A DNA stretch of 64,000 bases, taken from Bacteroidota bacterium. Its GTDB lineage: Bacteria > Bacteroidota > Bacteroidia > Bacteroidales > CAIWKO01. A model generated the notes under the pieces. That model was not told the DNA's origin, did not search any database, and worked only from the letters and a program-made list of their open reading frames with translations. Shown here one piece after another: positions 37,077 through 45,860 of this stretch; within the stretch, counting starts at the first letter, position 1, and each line of letters begins with the position of its first letter. The stretch lies in NCBI GenBank assembly GCA_037133915.1, contig JBAXND010000013.1:27614-91613 (forward strand), written 5' to 3'. A program made the translations under genes and the position numbers.

Positions 37077-37496
37077 TTATTCGCAGGGTCCATCCCTGTC
37101 GAATGCATACTGCGGTATCACGTCACCTGCGCTGCCGCATTTGTTGTTCGCCATCCATGAAACACCAATAATCCGCATATTTTTCACGGCTTTGTAACGC
37201 CCATCAAAACCCGTATAGGCAGCCTGCATCAATACACATTTTCGCTTTACAATAAGCTGCACCATCAGGTTTTCACTGTTTGACCGAATGCCTCGTAAAA
37301 TTCCGAACGGTTCATAAATGATGCTCCAGTTGGTATCAAGATTAAGCCTGTGTATTGCTGTTTTCAGCTTCATACCTATTAGCAGGCTGTCGCATTTTTC
37401 AATATCAAATTTTCGGTTGTTGCTCCGCTGCCCATAACAGATATGCACTGCAAAAAACAGCAACAGCGAAATGAAAACAACACGATTTAGTCTCAT
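37077..37496 (-). CDS. Small secreted hypothetical protein
   Basis: This 139-residue protein has a clear signal peptide (MRLNRVVFISLLLFFAVHICYG). I start at the ATG at 37496; the upstream extension lacks signal character. The mature part has four cysteines and a C-terminal GVSWMANNKCGSAGDVIPQ stretch. I recognise no family. It follows no obvious operon partner. Confidence 0.6.
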   Translation of the reverse strand: MRLNRVVFISLLLFFAVHICYGQRSNNRKFDIEKCDSLLIGMKLKTAIHRLNLDTNWSIIYEPFGILRGIRSNSENLMVQLIVKRKCVLMQAAYTGFDGRYKAVKNMRIIGVSWMANNKCGSAGDVIPQYAFDRDGPCE

Positions 37497-37696
37497 AATG
37501 GCACTGTATAATCTGATTTCGGTCAGCTTTGACAACAAACTGCATGCGCAGATGCTGTATAAACTTCTTGCCGGCCGCATCAATGGACAAAAGTAGACAC
37601 TTTTTCTCGCAATGATAATTATTTGTTATTTTTTTGAATAGTGAAATATCCTGAAATAACCATCGTTTGAGCTTGATAATCTAAAATTCTACCTTT

Positions 37697-38629
37697 ATGA
37701 AAAAGCTATGTGTGATGTTGATTGCTGTAACATTTTTCGCTCTGAACAGCCAGGGCCAGACTGAACCAAATTCGACCAAAAAGAATGGCTGCTTTAAGAT
37801 AAGTTCATTATCTATCAGCTCAGGCAGCAACAGCTACCGCACTTTTGACCGCAATAACCATGATAACGAACATGGTTTTGATTTTAACAACTCATCAAAC
37901 GGAAAGCACGGCATGAATTCAGATAACATGGGTTTCATGATGGGCTCACGAAACAACAACGGAGATTCAAGAAAACTGCTAAACCTTGAAATGGGGCTCA
38001 CACCTTACAGCAAAAAGCTGGGAGCGTACAACAAAAAACGTGAACTGGTAATTGGCCTTTGGTATTCCGGCTCTGACCTGGCAAATAAAAGGACTGAACA
38101 TTTCAGCACAACGCCGGGCGACACCTTTACATTCAATTCCATCGTTTATCATTCTGACACTGTTGCACGGACCATCCGGTCATACCGTGAAGAAGCCAAT
38201 GTACTCGGTGCAAGTGTACAATACCTTTACAAAACCGATCCCGAAAAACGATTTTCATTATTTACAGGTTACGGCATTACAGCCGGTTATGCCATAACAG
38301 CGCGCATTTATAAATCATATTCGAAAGACAGCACCATAGCATTGAGTCTGAACAATACAAGACCATCGTACGATGTTTTCAGGGACGGCACCATGCTTGG
38401 CACTGAAGAAATACGCACTGAAATGAATGCGGATCCAACCATTCTGACGAGCGTATTTGTGCCTTTCGGAATAAATTTCAGGATAAGCAAAACGAAGGAA
38501 GTCTGGAACCAGATGAACTTATTCATCAAAGGTAATGTAGGCATGGAAGCACGGGTTGTGGTAGGCGGAAAAACGCATTTCGATCCATATTCGGGCGGCA
38601 GTATGGGCTTTAAATTCAGTTTCAAATAA
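37697..38629 (+). CDS. Secreted protein, probable outer-membrane beta-barrel
   Basis: This 310-residue protein has a signal peptide (1-20, ending SQGQ). Residues about 40-90 are a low-complexity Asn/Gly/His/Met-rich stretch (FDRNNHDNEHGFDFNNSSN). The rest alternates hydrophobic and polar residues as in a beta-barrel, and the protein ends in MGFKFSFK with the aromatic C-terminal signature of outer-membrane proteins. No family was recognised. A strong terminator follows. Confidence 0.7.
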   Translation: MKKLCVMLIAVTFFALNSQGQTEPNSTKKNGCFKISSLSISSGSNSYRTFDRNNHDNEHGFDFNNSSNGKHGMNSDNMGFMMGSRNNNGDSRKLLNLEMGLTPYSKKLGAYNKKRELVIGLWYSGSDLANKRTEHFSTTPGDTFTFNSIVYHSDTVARTIRSYREEANVLGASVQYLYKTDPEKRFSLFTGYGITAGYAITARIYKSYSKDSTIALSLNNTRPSYDVFRDGTMLGTEEIRTEMNADPTILTSVFVPFGINFRISKTKEVWNQMNLFIKGNVGMEARVVVGGKTHFDPYSGGSMGFKFSFK

Positions 38630-38697
38630 TCATTTTGCTGTCCGTTCATCTCAAAAACTCACTGTTTAAGGGATGTTCAACATCAGAGAACAAAAAG

Positions 38698-38722
38698 CGC
38701 AGGCCGGATGCCTGCGTTTTTT
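38698..38722 (+). terminator. Rho-independent terminator
   Basis: CGCAGGC and GCCTGCG pair around CGGAT and are followed by TTTTTT, about 70 bases after the 37697 gene. Confidence 0.88.
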
Positions 38723-38823
38723 GTTTATTCAATGAAGTTAAATTTTGAACAATAATAACTCACGCTATCCGCCTACCACGAAACCATTCGCAACGATTTC
38801 CCTGTTTCTTACTCCATTTTATT

Positions 38824-38831
38824 TATTTTTG
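38824..38831 (+). promoter_or_regulatory. -7 element upstream of the glycosyltransferase operon
   Basis: TATTTTTG fits TAnnTTTG, 46 bases before the ATG at 38877. No good TTTG lies at the proper distance. Confidence 0.4.
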
Positions 38832-38876
38832 CAGATAATGTAAATTCAAAATTTAAATCAGGCAGAGATTTTGTTC

Positions 38877-39899
38877 ATGAAATATTCATTTATAATAGCA
38901 TCATTCAACCGCCTCAGCGAAATCAAGGAGCTTTTGGCATCAGCCGAGCAGCTTGACTTTCAGCGTTCCGACTTTGAGATTCTGATCTCCGACGACGGCT
39001 CCAGTGACGGCACTACCGAATTCATTAAAAGCTACATATCGCCTTCAGGACTTAACCTCCGCTATATTTATCAGGAAAATAAAGGTCCGGGTGAAGCCCG
39101 CAATCAGGGTATGAAAACCGCTGCCGGTGCATATTTCATCTTTGTTGACAGCGATTGTATGTTCCCGCCCGAATACCTTGGCAAAGTGGATGAGCATCTG
39201 AGCCGCGAGCCGCTCGATGCATTCGGCGGTCCCGACACCTGCCATCCGTCGTTCTCCCCACTTCTTAAAGCCATCAACTATTCCATGACCTCATTTATTG
39301 GAACTGGAGGCACTCGAGGCTCTGAAAAAAGTATCAGTAAAAAGTTCTACCCGCGCAGTTTTAATATGGGGATAAAACGGGGCGTTTTCGAAACAATAGG
39401 CGGAATGGGCGGTCTGCGCCATGGACAGGATATGGAGTTTTCGTCACGCATATACCGCAATGGCTACAAGGTTGGACTCATTGCCGACGCCTTCGTTTAC
39501 CACAAGCGCCGAACAAGCCTCAAACGCTTCTACAAACAAATATTTAACTGGGGTGTGGCACGCGTTAATTTGGGACGTCTGGATAAAGGCATGCTGAAAC
39601 CCATACACTTTGCACCTTCCATGCTGGTAGCAGGTTTCATTCTATTACTGCTTCTCACACCTTTTCCGTTTTTCCCGAAATGGATATGGATAATCGTAGG
39701 CGGATGCGCCCTGCTTGTTGCCGGATTAGCGTTCGTGCAATCTGCAATGCGCTACCGTAACTTCAAAGTTTCGCTATTATCAATTATTACATTATATTTA
39801 CAGGTTGTTGCCTACGGCCTGGGTATGATAAAAGGATTGTGGCAGGTAACCACCAAAAAAGGAACCGCCTCCGGATACACAAAAAATTATTATAAATAA
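38877..39899 (+). CDS. Family 2 glycosyltransferase with C-terminal membrane helices
   Basis: This 340-residue inverting GT-A enzyme has an N-terminal SFIIASFNR, the ISDDGSSDGT nucleotide-sugar motif, GPGEARNQG, and the DxD-like FVDSDCMFP. The late catalytic region has GLRHGQDMEFSSRI. Two hydrophobic segments (about 245-285) anchor it, and a further hydrophobic stretch precedes the C-terminus. The ATG at 38877 is the start; the longer reading begins with TTG. It lies 13 bases before gmhA, so a role in heptose-containing glycan or LPS assembly is likely by context. Confidence 0.88.
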   Translation: MKYSFIIASFNRLSEIKELLASAEQLDFQRSDFEILISDDGSSDGTTEFIKSYISPSGLNLRYIYQENKGPGEARNQGMKTAAGAYFIFVDSDCMFPPEYLGKVDEHLSREPLDAFGGPDTCHPSFSPLLKAINYSMTSFIGTGGTRGSEKSISKKFYPRSFNMGIKRGVFETIGGMGGLRHGQDMEFSSRIYRNGYKVGLIADAFVYHKRRTSLKRFYKQIFNWGVARVNLGRLDKGMLKPIHFAPSMLVAGFILLLLLTPFPFFPKWIWIIVGGCALLVAGLAFVQSAMRYRNFKVSLLSIITLYLQVVAYGLGMIKGLWQVTTKKGTASGYTKNYYK

Positions 39900-39912
39900 T
39901 CCATCTCAAATC

Positions 39913-40485
39913 ATGGATATCAAAACACATTTCAGCAAATCAATAGAGGTCAAACAAAAAATTCTGGACGATGCAGGACTTCTGTCTGTAATTACAGAAG
40001 TGGCCGGGATTGCTGTCGCCTCTTTGAGTGCGGGCGGACGAATACTGCTTTGCGGAAACGGAGGAAGTGCAGCCGATGCACAGCATATCGCCGCCGAATT
40101 ATCCGGTCGTTATGGTTTTGATCGTGCACCGCTCGATGCAGAAGCGCTCCACGTAAATTCCTCGTACCTCACGGCCGTGGCCAATGATTATGCCTTCGAC
40201 GAAGTATATGCCAGACTTGTCCGCGCCAAAGGCCGCAAGGGAGATTTGCTGATAGCTATTTCCACTTCGGGAAATTCAGAAAATATTATTCGCGCCATGA
40301 ATGCCGCAAATGCAATAGGCATGATAACCATAGCAATGACGGGACAAAACGGCGGAAAACTGAAAACAGCCTGCGCACTCCTTGTAAACGTACCTTCGGA
40401 AATCACACCCATTATTCAGGAAGCGCATATTGCCATCGGCCATGTAATTTGTGGTTTGATTGAAGAAAAAATGTTCAAAAAATAG
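39913..40485 (+). CDS. gmhA: Phosphoheptose isomerase
   Basis: This 190-residue SIS-domain enzyme converts sedoheptulose 7-phosphate to D-glycero-D-manno-heptose 7-phosphate, the first step of ADP-heptose synthesis. GNGGSAADAQHIAAELSGRY carries zinc ligands H58 and E62; Q169 and H177 complete the site with the same spacing as in characterised GmhA. STSGNSEN is the sugar-phosphate loop. It is the second gene of the run that begins with the glycosyltransferase and is followed by gmhB. A GTCRTGA heptad array starts inside its stop codon. Confidence 0.92.
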   Translation: MDIKTHFSKSIEVKQKILDDAGLLSVITEVAGIAVASLSAGGRILLCGNGGSAADAQHIAAELSGRYGFDRAPLDAEALHVNSSYLTAVANDYAFDEVYARLVRAKGRKGDLLIAISTSGNSENIIRAMNAANAIGMITIAMTGQNGGKLKTACALLVNVPSEITPIIQEAHIAIGHVICGLIEEKMFKK

Positions 40486-40530
40486 TCGTGAGTCATGAGT
40501 CGTGAGTCGTGAGTCGTGAGTCATGAGTCA
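40485..40530 (+). repeat. Heptad tandem repeat, 6.5 units of GTCRTGA
   Basis: The units are GTCGTGA, GTCATGA, three of GTCGTGA, GTCATGA, then GTCA. The array starts at the last base of the gmhA stop codon and separates gmhA from gmhB. Confidence 0.93.
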
Positions 40531-40626
40531 AAAAGAAGATAACGTTCGTAAAGTCAAAATTATCAAATCTTCAAATTGACTAATTAAAAAGTAACCCAAT
40601 TATAACAATTATTAGTTCATCGTTAA

Positions 40627-41190
40627 TTGAATCCTTCATTGAAAATAGACAGTACCTGGACCTTGTTTCTTGACCGCGACGGTGTAATAAATACCAAGTT
40701 ACCGGGGGCGTATGTTGCATCATGGGAGCAGTTCAGCTTTATCGATGGCGTAAAAGAATCGTTGATTCGCTTAGCCGAAAAATTCAATCGCATCATTATT
40801 GTTACCAACCAGCAAGGCATTGGCAAAGGCATCATGACTGAAAAAGAACTTGCCGTGGTTCATAAAAAAATGGTGAAGGAGATAAGCCTTGCCGGTGGAC
40901 GTATCGATAAAATCTATCATTGCCCCGATCTGGCAGAAAGCGGAAGCATTTGCCGCAAGCCCGAAACAGGCATGGCACTGGTAGCACGGGCAGAATTTCC
41001 GGAAATAGTATTTTCAAAATCAATCATGGTGGGCGATGCATTATCCGATATGGAATTTGGCCGAAGATGCGGAATGTTCACGGTGTATATTGGCCGTAAC
41101 AGTCCTGAAACGAAAAAAAACAGCCATCTTATCGACATGTCCTTTAAAAATTTGAACGATTTTTGCGCTTCAGTAAATATTATTGAATGA
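40627..41190 (+). CDS. gmhB: D,D-heptose 1,7-bisphosphate phosphatase (HAD), TTG start
   Basis: This 187-residue HAD-IIIA phosphatase has LFLDRDGVIN (nucleophile D16, acid D18), IVTNQQGIG, CRKPETGM and MVGDALSDMEFG. By motif and context it is GmhB, which removes the C7 phosphate of heptose bisphosphate. The frame has no ATG before the active site and a stop directly upstream of TTG 40627, so a TTG (40627 or 40639) must start translation. The zinc loop found in E. coli GmhB is shortened; two of its four ligands are changed (positions of His and one Cys are D101 and S107), leaving only C99 and C109, so zinc binding is doubtful. Confidence 0.85.
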   Translation: MNPSLKIDSTWTLFLDRDGVINTKLPGAYVASWEQFSFIDGVKESLIRLAEKFNRIIIVTNQQGIGKGIMTEKELAVVHKKMVKEISLAGGRIDKIYHCPDLAESGSICRKPETGMALVARAEFPEIVFSKSIMVGDALSDMEFGRRCGMFTVYIGRNSPETKKNSHLIDMSFKNLNDFCASVNIIE

Positions 41191-41221
41191 TTTACGTTAG
41201 AACGATTAAACGCACTTGCTT

Positions 41222-42244
41222 ATGAGACCGTTTGCAACAATTATAATATTAACCGCTTTGATGGTGAGCAGTGCAGTGGCACAGCCTGTGGGAAAAACCG
41301 ATTCAATTGGTCGCAAACAGGGATACTGGAAAAAATACAGCGGCGATACCCTTAAATATGAAGGCACTTTTAAAAATGATCAACCCACCGGCGAATTCAA
41401 GTATTATTTTCCCGATGGCAAAATAAAATCGATAGCCAACTATACTGATAATGGTAAAGTAGCAAAGACTGTTTCGTTTCATCCTAATGGAAAAAAATTA
41501 GCCGAAGGCACTTTTATCGACAAAAAAAAGGACGGTCAGTGGAAGTATTATAACACATCCGAAATATTAATTGCAGAAGAAAACTACAAAAACGGTCTGC
41601 GCGATGGCGTCTGGAAAACATGGCTCGAAACAGGCAGGCTCGACGAAGAATTAAATTATAAAGACAACCTGAAGAACGGCGAATGGAAACAGTATTATCC
41701 CGACAGTCTGGTCAAGGTAAAAGGTACGTATGTTAACGATGAACTCAATGGGCTGATTCAATATTTATACATCTCCGGGAAAATAATGATATCAGGCACT
41801 ATGAAAGCCGGAATACAGGATGGAGTCTGGATGTACTTTACGGAACTCGGACCTACCGACAAACGTATCACCTATCGCAACGGACAAATCTCAAAGGAGG
41901 AAATAGCCGTTCAGGCCAACCTTGTAATACAGTATATTGATATTTATACCATCGCCTATATCTTTTCGGAAAAAGGAAAATGCAGTATTCGTCTTAAAGA
42001 CGGAAACGATATCCCCATCACTAAAAAGCTTGAGGAAATGGAATACGTGATGAATGATTCTAAGTTTTTTCGGGTAAATCCAGAATATATCGTAGCAATA
42101 TGGTCAATTAAAAACCGCACAACATTCTCGCGTGAAGATGGAAAGCTTGAGCTTTACCCAAAACCGTCAAAAGATGTTATAGTTGCAAGCGACAAACTGC
42201 AGGGTTTTTTACACTGGGCAGGACTTATTAAAGGAGAAGAATAA
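41222..42244 (+). CDS. Signal-peptide MORN-repeat protein with a C-terminal LytTR-like domain
   Basis: This 340-residue protein starts at the ATG at 41222 with a typical signal peptide (MRPFATIIILTALMVSSAVAQ). Residues about 28-225 are seven or eight MORN/YwqK-type repeats (pattern G-x-W-K-x-Y-x-x-x-G). Residues about 238-335 match a LytTR DNA-binding domain in every block: YIFSEKGKCSIRLKDG, ITKKLEEMEYVM, FFRVNPEYIVAIWSI, then KLELYPKPSKDVIVA and a final helix. LytTR domains bind DNA in the cytoplasm, so a cleaved signal peptide is contradictory. It lies between gmhB (31 bases) and mnmA (2 bases). The LytTR call is by eye. Confidence 0.78.
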   Translation: MRPFATIIILTALMVSSAVAQPVGKTDSIGRKQGYWKKYSGDTLKYEGTFKNDQPTGEFKYYFPDGKIKSIANYTDNGKVAKTVSFHPNGKKLAEGTFIDKKKDGQWKYYNTSEILIAEENYKNGLRDGVWKTWLETGRLDEELNYKDNLKNGEWKQYYPDSLVKVKGTYVNDELNGLIQYLYISGKIMISGTMKAGIQDGVWMYFTELGPTDKRITYRNGQISKEEIAVQANLVIQYIDIYTIAYIFSEKGKCSIRLKDGNDIPITKKLEEMEYVMNDSKFFRVNPEYIVAIWSIKNRTTFSREDGKLELYPKPSKDVIVASDKLQGFLHWAGLIKGEE

Positions 42245-42246
42245 CC

Positions 42247-43335
42247 ATGTCACGAAAAGGGCGCGTGTTAGTTGCCATGAGCGGTGGTGTCGACAGCTCC
42301 GTTGCGGCACTGCTGCTTCACGAAGAAGGCTGGGAAGTGATTGGGATTACCATGAAAACATGGGATTATGCCGCATCCGGTGGTTCGGCACACGAAACCG
42401 GATGTTGCTCCATCGATTCCATAAACGACGCCCGCGCAATGGCCGTAAAACTGGGCATGCCGCATTATGTGCTGGATCTGCGCGATGTCTTCGAAAAAAA
42501 GATTATCAGCAACTTCATTGATGAATACTTGGCAGGCCGCACACCCAATCCCTGCGTGCTTTGTAACAGACTTGTGAAATGGGGCGATATGCTTGAAAAA
42601 GCCAATCAGCTCGATTGCGAATTCATTGCAACAGGTCATTATGCCAGGGTTGCTCACGAGAACAACCGTTGGTTTCTCAAAAAAGGTTTAGATAGCCACA
42701 AAGACCAGACATACGTGCTCTGGGGACTCGACCAGGAACAGATTAGCCGTACCATGTTTCCACTCGGCGAAAGAAATAAAAACGACATCCGGGAAATTGC
42801 AAAAAGTGCCGGACTCGCACGTATTGCAACAAAAAGCGAAAGCTATGAGATATGCTTCGTTCCTGATGACGACTATCGCGGATTTCTGCGAAGGCGCGTT
42901 GAAGGACTGGAACAAAAAGTTGATGGCGGCAATATCACCGACACCGAAGGAAAAATACTCGGTAAACATCATGGCTATCCTTTTTATACCATTGGTCAAC
43001 GCAAAGGACTTGATGTAGCGGCCGGGCACCCGCTGTATGTAAAAAAACTCGACCCGCTGACCAATACCGTAATCCTTGCAAAAAAGGATGAATTGCTGTC
43101 AGATGAAATGATAGTCCGCGATTACAATCTGATGAAATATGCAAAGATTGAAGTCCTGAACAATATCAGCACTGCCATTCGATACAATGATAAAGGTACC
43201 GGCTCCCGCCTGATAAAAAATGATGAAGGCACTATTAAAGTAATGTTCGACCATGCGGTTTCAGCAATTACACCGGGGCAATCGGCCGTTTTTTACGAAG
43301 GAGACGACCTTGTCGGAGGCGGAATAATTATGTAA
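42247..43335 (+). CDS. mnmA: tRNA-specific 2-thiouridylase
   Basis: This 362-residue enzyme forms s2U34 in tRNA for Lys, Glu and Gln. The PP-loop is SGGVDSS (12-18). The nucleophilic cysteine is C106 in NPCVLCNR and the partner C203 in YEICFVPDDDYRGF. HGYPFYTIGQRKGL and the beta-barrel C-terminus are present. It begins 2 bases after the MORN-LytTR gene, so translation is probably coupled. Confidence 0.94.
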   Translation: MSRKGRVLVAMSGGVDSSVAALLLHEEGWEVIGITMKTWDYAASGGSAHETGCCSIDSINDARAMAVKLGMPHYVLDLRDVFEKKIISNFIDEYLAGRTPNPCVLCNRLVKWGDMLEKANQLDCEFIATGHYARVAHENNRWFLKKGLDSHKDQTYVLWGLDQEQISRTMFPLGERNKNDIREIAKSAGLARIATKSESYEICFVPDDDYRGFLRRRVEGLEQKVDGGNITDTEGKILGKHHGYPFYTIGQRKGLDVAAGHPLYVKKLDPLTNTVILAKKDELLSDEMIVRDYNLMKYAKIEVLNNISTAIRYNDKGTGSRLIKNDEGTIKVMFDHAVSAITPGQSAVFYEGDDLVGGGIIM

Positions 43336-43387
43336 ACAAATAAATCATAAATATTTTTCCTAAATTCGCAGATATAAATTTAACAAT

Positions 43388-44059
43388 GTGAAAAAGACAC
43401 TCCTACCCCTTTTATTCGCCATAACGATTTTTGCCGGGTGTAAAAAAGATTCTGTACTTCCACCCGTTGACATGGGTTACCGCTATTTTCCGGTAAATGT
43501 CGGGCATTGGGTCCTTTATCAGGTTGACTCAACCAACTGGAACGATTTTACGGGTGCAGTTGACACATTTCAGTTTCAAATTAAAGAAACCGTTGAATCG
43601 GAATATCTTGATAATGAAGGCCGCCCCACCGCACGCCTTGAGCGCTATAAAAAAATGAGCGACACAAGCTCCTGGTACCTGGCCGATGTTTGGGTGATGA
43701 ATCTTACTCAATCCACAGCCGAAAAGGTGGAGGAAAATATTCGTTTCGTGAAAATGATCTTCCCGACTAAAAGTGGTTTGGTATGGAATGGAAACATTTA
43801 CAATACGCTTGGCAAGCAGGATTACGAATACAAGCAATTTAACAAACCCTATATTGCCAACAATATTCAGTATGATTCAACTGTTACCGTTCTGCAGGCA
43901 AATGAAATAACGCTTATTAGTGAAGATATTGCAAACGAGGTTTATGCGCGGGACATAGGCATGATTTATAAGAAATATCGCAGCATTGTGAAAAAGCCAA
44001 CCGGCGAAATTGAAAAAGGCAAAGATTACACATATACAATTCTTTCTTACGGCAACTAA
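43388..44059 (+). CDS. Lipoprotein of unknown function, GTG start
   Basis: This 223-residue protein has a lipoprotein signal, MKKTLLPLLFAITIFAGC, with the lipobox cysteine at residue 18, followed by KKD. Translation must start at GTG 43388, because the overlapping ATG runs straight into TGA. The mature part (YFPVNVGHWVLYQVDS) resembles Bacteroidota lipoproteins of unknown role. It lies 52 bases after mnmA and 13 bases before the subtilase gene. Confidence 0.75.
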   Translation: MKKTLLPLLFAITIFAGCKKDSVLPPVDMGYRYFPVNVGHWVLYQVDSTNWNDFTGAVDTFQFQIKETVESEYLDNEGRPTARLERYKKMSDTSSWYLADVWVMNLTQSTAEKVEENIRFVKMIFPTKSGLVWNGNIYNTLGKQDYEYKQFNKPYIANNIQYDSTVTVLQANEITLISEDIANEVYARDIGMIYKKYRSIVKKPTGEIEKGKDYTYTILSYGN

Positions 44060-44072
44060 TTACTTTATCATC

Positions 44073-45800
44073 ATGAGAAAATTCATTTTCGGCTTTATCC
44101 TTGTTTCTATTGCTCTATCAGTCGATGCTCAATACATTGCCAGTAAATTCAGAGTCACTTTCAGTGATAAAACAGGCAGCCCGTATTCCATTTCCACCCC
44201 TTCGGCATTTCTTTCGGCACGCGCTATTGCCCGTCGCACTAAGCAAAATATTGCTATTAAACTTAATGATATTCCCGTCAACAGCTGGTATATCGACAGT
44301 GTTCGCAACAAAGGCGCTCAAATACTCACTGTTTCAAAATGGTTCAACTGCATTTCAATTTTCACTACCGATCCCAATGTAATAGCAGGTATTCAGGCGT
44401 TGCCGTTCGTGGTTTCAATCGATACACTGGCTGAAACCCCCGTTAAAAAAGGCGCCAAATACATTCCTAAGAATTATGATACGATGAAAGAAGGCAGCCA
44501 GTCACTACCTTCCGGCAGTAAATTTTCTCAGGATATGTCGGAATTGCTTTCGCCACAGCCATCATTTCTTTCAACCAATGTTTTTGATTACGGGCAGGCT
44601 TACACACAGGCGCACATGATTGCTACGGACTATCTGCACAGTCAGGGATTTCGCGGACAAGGAATGGTAATCGCCGTTATTGATGCCGGTTTTTATCATG
44701 TAAATTCAATAGGCATTTTCGATAGCTTATGGGCAAATAATCAGATTTTGGGTACTAAAGATTTTGTTGAACCCAACGGTGATGTTTTCACAAAATCCAC
44801 ACACGGCATGATGGTACTTTCTATCATGGGTGGCAATGCTCCCGGACAAATGATTGGTACGGCTCCGTTGGCAAGCTACTGGCTGCTTCGTTCCGAAGAT
44901 GCCGATACAGAATTCCCGATAGAAGAAGATAACTGGGTGGCCGCAGCCGAATATGCCGACAGTGTTGGCGCCGACGTTATCAATTCGTCACTCGGTTATA
45001 CCGAATTTTTAAACCCCGATTGGAACCACACCTATGCCGATATGAACGGTCATACCTGCCGTTCAACGCTGGGTGCAAATATGGCCGCCGCTAAAGGAAT
45101 ACTCGTAGTAAACAGTGCAGGTAACTCAGGCAACGATGCCTGGAAATACATTGGTGCACCCTCTGACGGCGACAGTGTATTGTGTATCGGTGCCGTTGAC
45201 GGAAATACGAATTTTGCCAGCTTCAGCTCACACGGACCGGCTTACGGTGGCGACATAAAACCCGATGTTTGTGGTATGGGCGAAGGCACCATTGTTTCGT
45301 CTACTTCGGGAAGCGTAATGCCGGGCAATGGCACATCATTCTCCAGCCCGGTTATGGCCGGCTCCGTAGCATGCCTGTGGCAATCGAACACCACCATGAC
45401 CAATATGCAGGTGTATCAGGCAGTGATTGCATCGGCCAACAGGTTCAATAATCCGGACAGTCTTTATGGATACGGCATACCCAATCTGACAGGAGCCTTC
45501 CTTATTCTGAGCGGAAACAAAATTCATAATTTTGACGAAGAAAATAATATCAATGTAGCTCCGAACCCTTTTTCTGATAGTTTCTATGTTGTGTTTTATT
45601 CCAAGGATACATTAAAGGTAAAAATTGAATTGTTTGACCTTGCCGGCAAAATCGTTTTTGCTGAAGATAACATAGAACGTGGTTATGGGCTCACTTACAT
45701 TCCTGTTGACGGTATTTCCAACCTGTCAAAAGGTTTTTATATTCTGAAAGTAACTTCCGGAAAGAAAATATTTACGGATAAAATAATGAAATCCCGCTAA
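44073..45800 (+). CDS. Subtilisin-like S8 serine protease with T9SS domain
   Basis: This 575-residue secreted protease starts at ATG 44073 with signal peptide MRKFIFGFILVSIALSVDA. The catalytic triad is D204 (VIDAGF), H244 (STHGMMV) and S422 (NGTSFSSP); the oxyanion Asn lies in NSAGNSG. An N-terminal propeptide-like region (about 25-190) precedes the catalytic domain. The last 80 residues form a T9SS sorting domain starting at NVAPNPFSDS. The stop codon lies in the loop of a 13-bp hairpin. It is likely released or held at the surface to digest proteins. Confidence 0.93.
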   Translation: MRKFIFGFILVSIALSVDAQYIASKFRVTFSDKTGSPYSISTPSAFLSARAIARRTKQNIAIKLNDIPVNSWYIDSVRNKGAQILTVSKWFNCISIFTTDPNVIAGIQALPFVVSIDTLAETPVKKGAKYIPKNYDTMKEGSQSLPSGSKFSQDMSELLSPQPSFLSTNVFDYGQAYTQAHMIATDYLHSQGFRGQGMVIAVIDAGFYHVNSIGIFDSLWANNQILGTKDFVEPNGDVFTKSTHGMMVLSIMGGNAPGQMIGTAPLASYWLLRSEDADTEFPIEEDNWVAAAEYADSVGADVINSSLGYTEFLNPDWNHTYADMNGHTCRSTLGANMAAAKGILVVNSAGNSGNDAWKYIGAPSDGDSVLCIGAVDGNTNFASFSSHGPAYGGDIKPDVCGMGEGTIVSSTSGSVMPGNGTSFSSPVMAGSVACLWQSNTTMTNMQVYQAVIASANRFNNPDSLYGYGIPNLTGAFLILSGNKIHNFDEENNINVAPNPFSDSFYVVFYSKDTLKVKIELFDLAGKIVFAEDNIERGYGLTYIPVDGISNLSKGFYILKVTSGKKIFTDKIMKSR

Positions 45801-45815
45801 GGGCGGGATTTCATT
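45785..45815. terminator. 13-bp hairpin spanning the subtilase stop codon
   Basis: AATGAAATCCCGC (45785-45797) and GCGGGATTTCATT (45803-45815) are perfectly complementary with the 5-base loop TAAGG; the TAA is the subtilase stop. No T-run follows on the plus strand; on the minus strand ATTTTAT follows, so it may also serve the 45861 gene. Confidence 0.75.
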
Positions 45816-45860
45816 GATGCTTTTGATATCTTAACCGGCATTACAGCCGTTAATCATTTT

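Noticed and set aside
40485..40530. CRISPR array or attachment site
   Set aside because: The unit is only 7 bp, there are no spacers, and no integrase is nearby.
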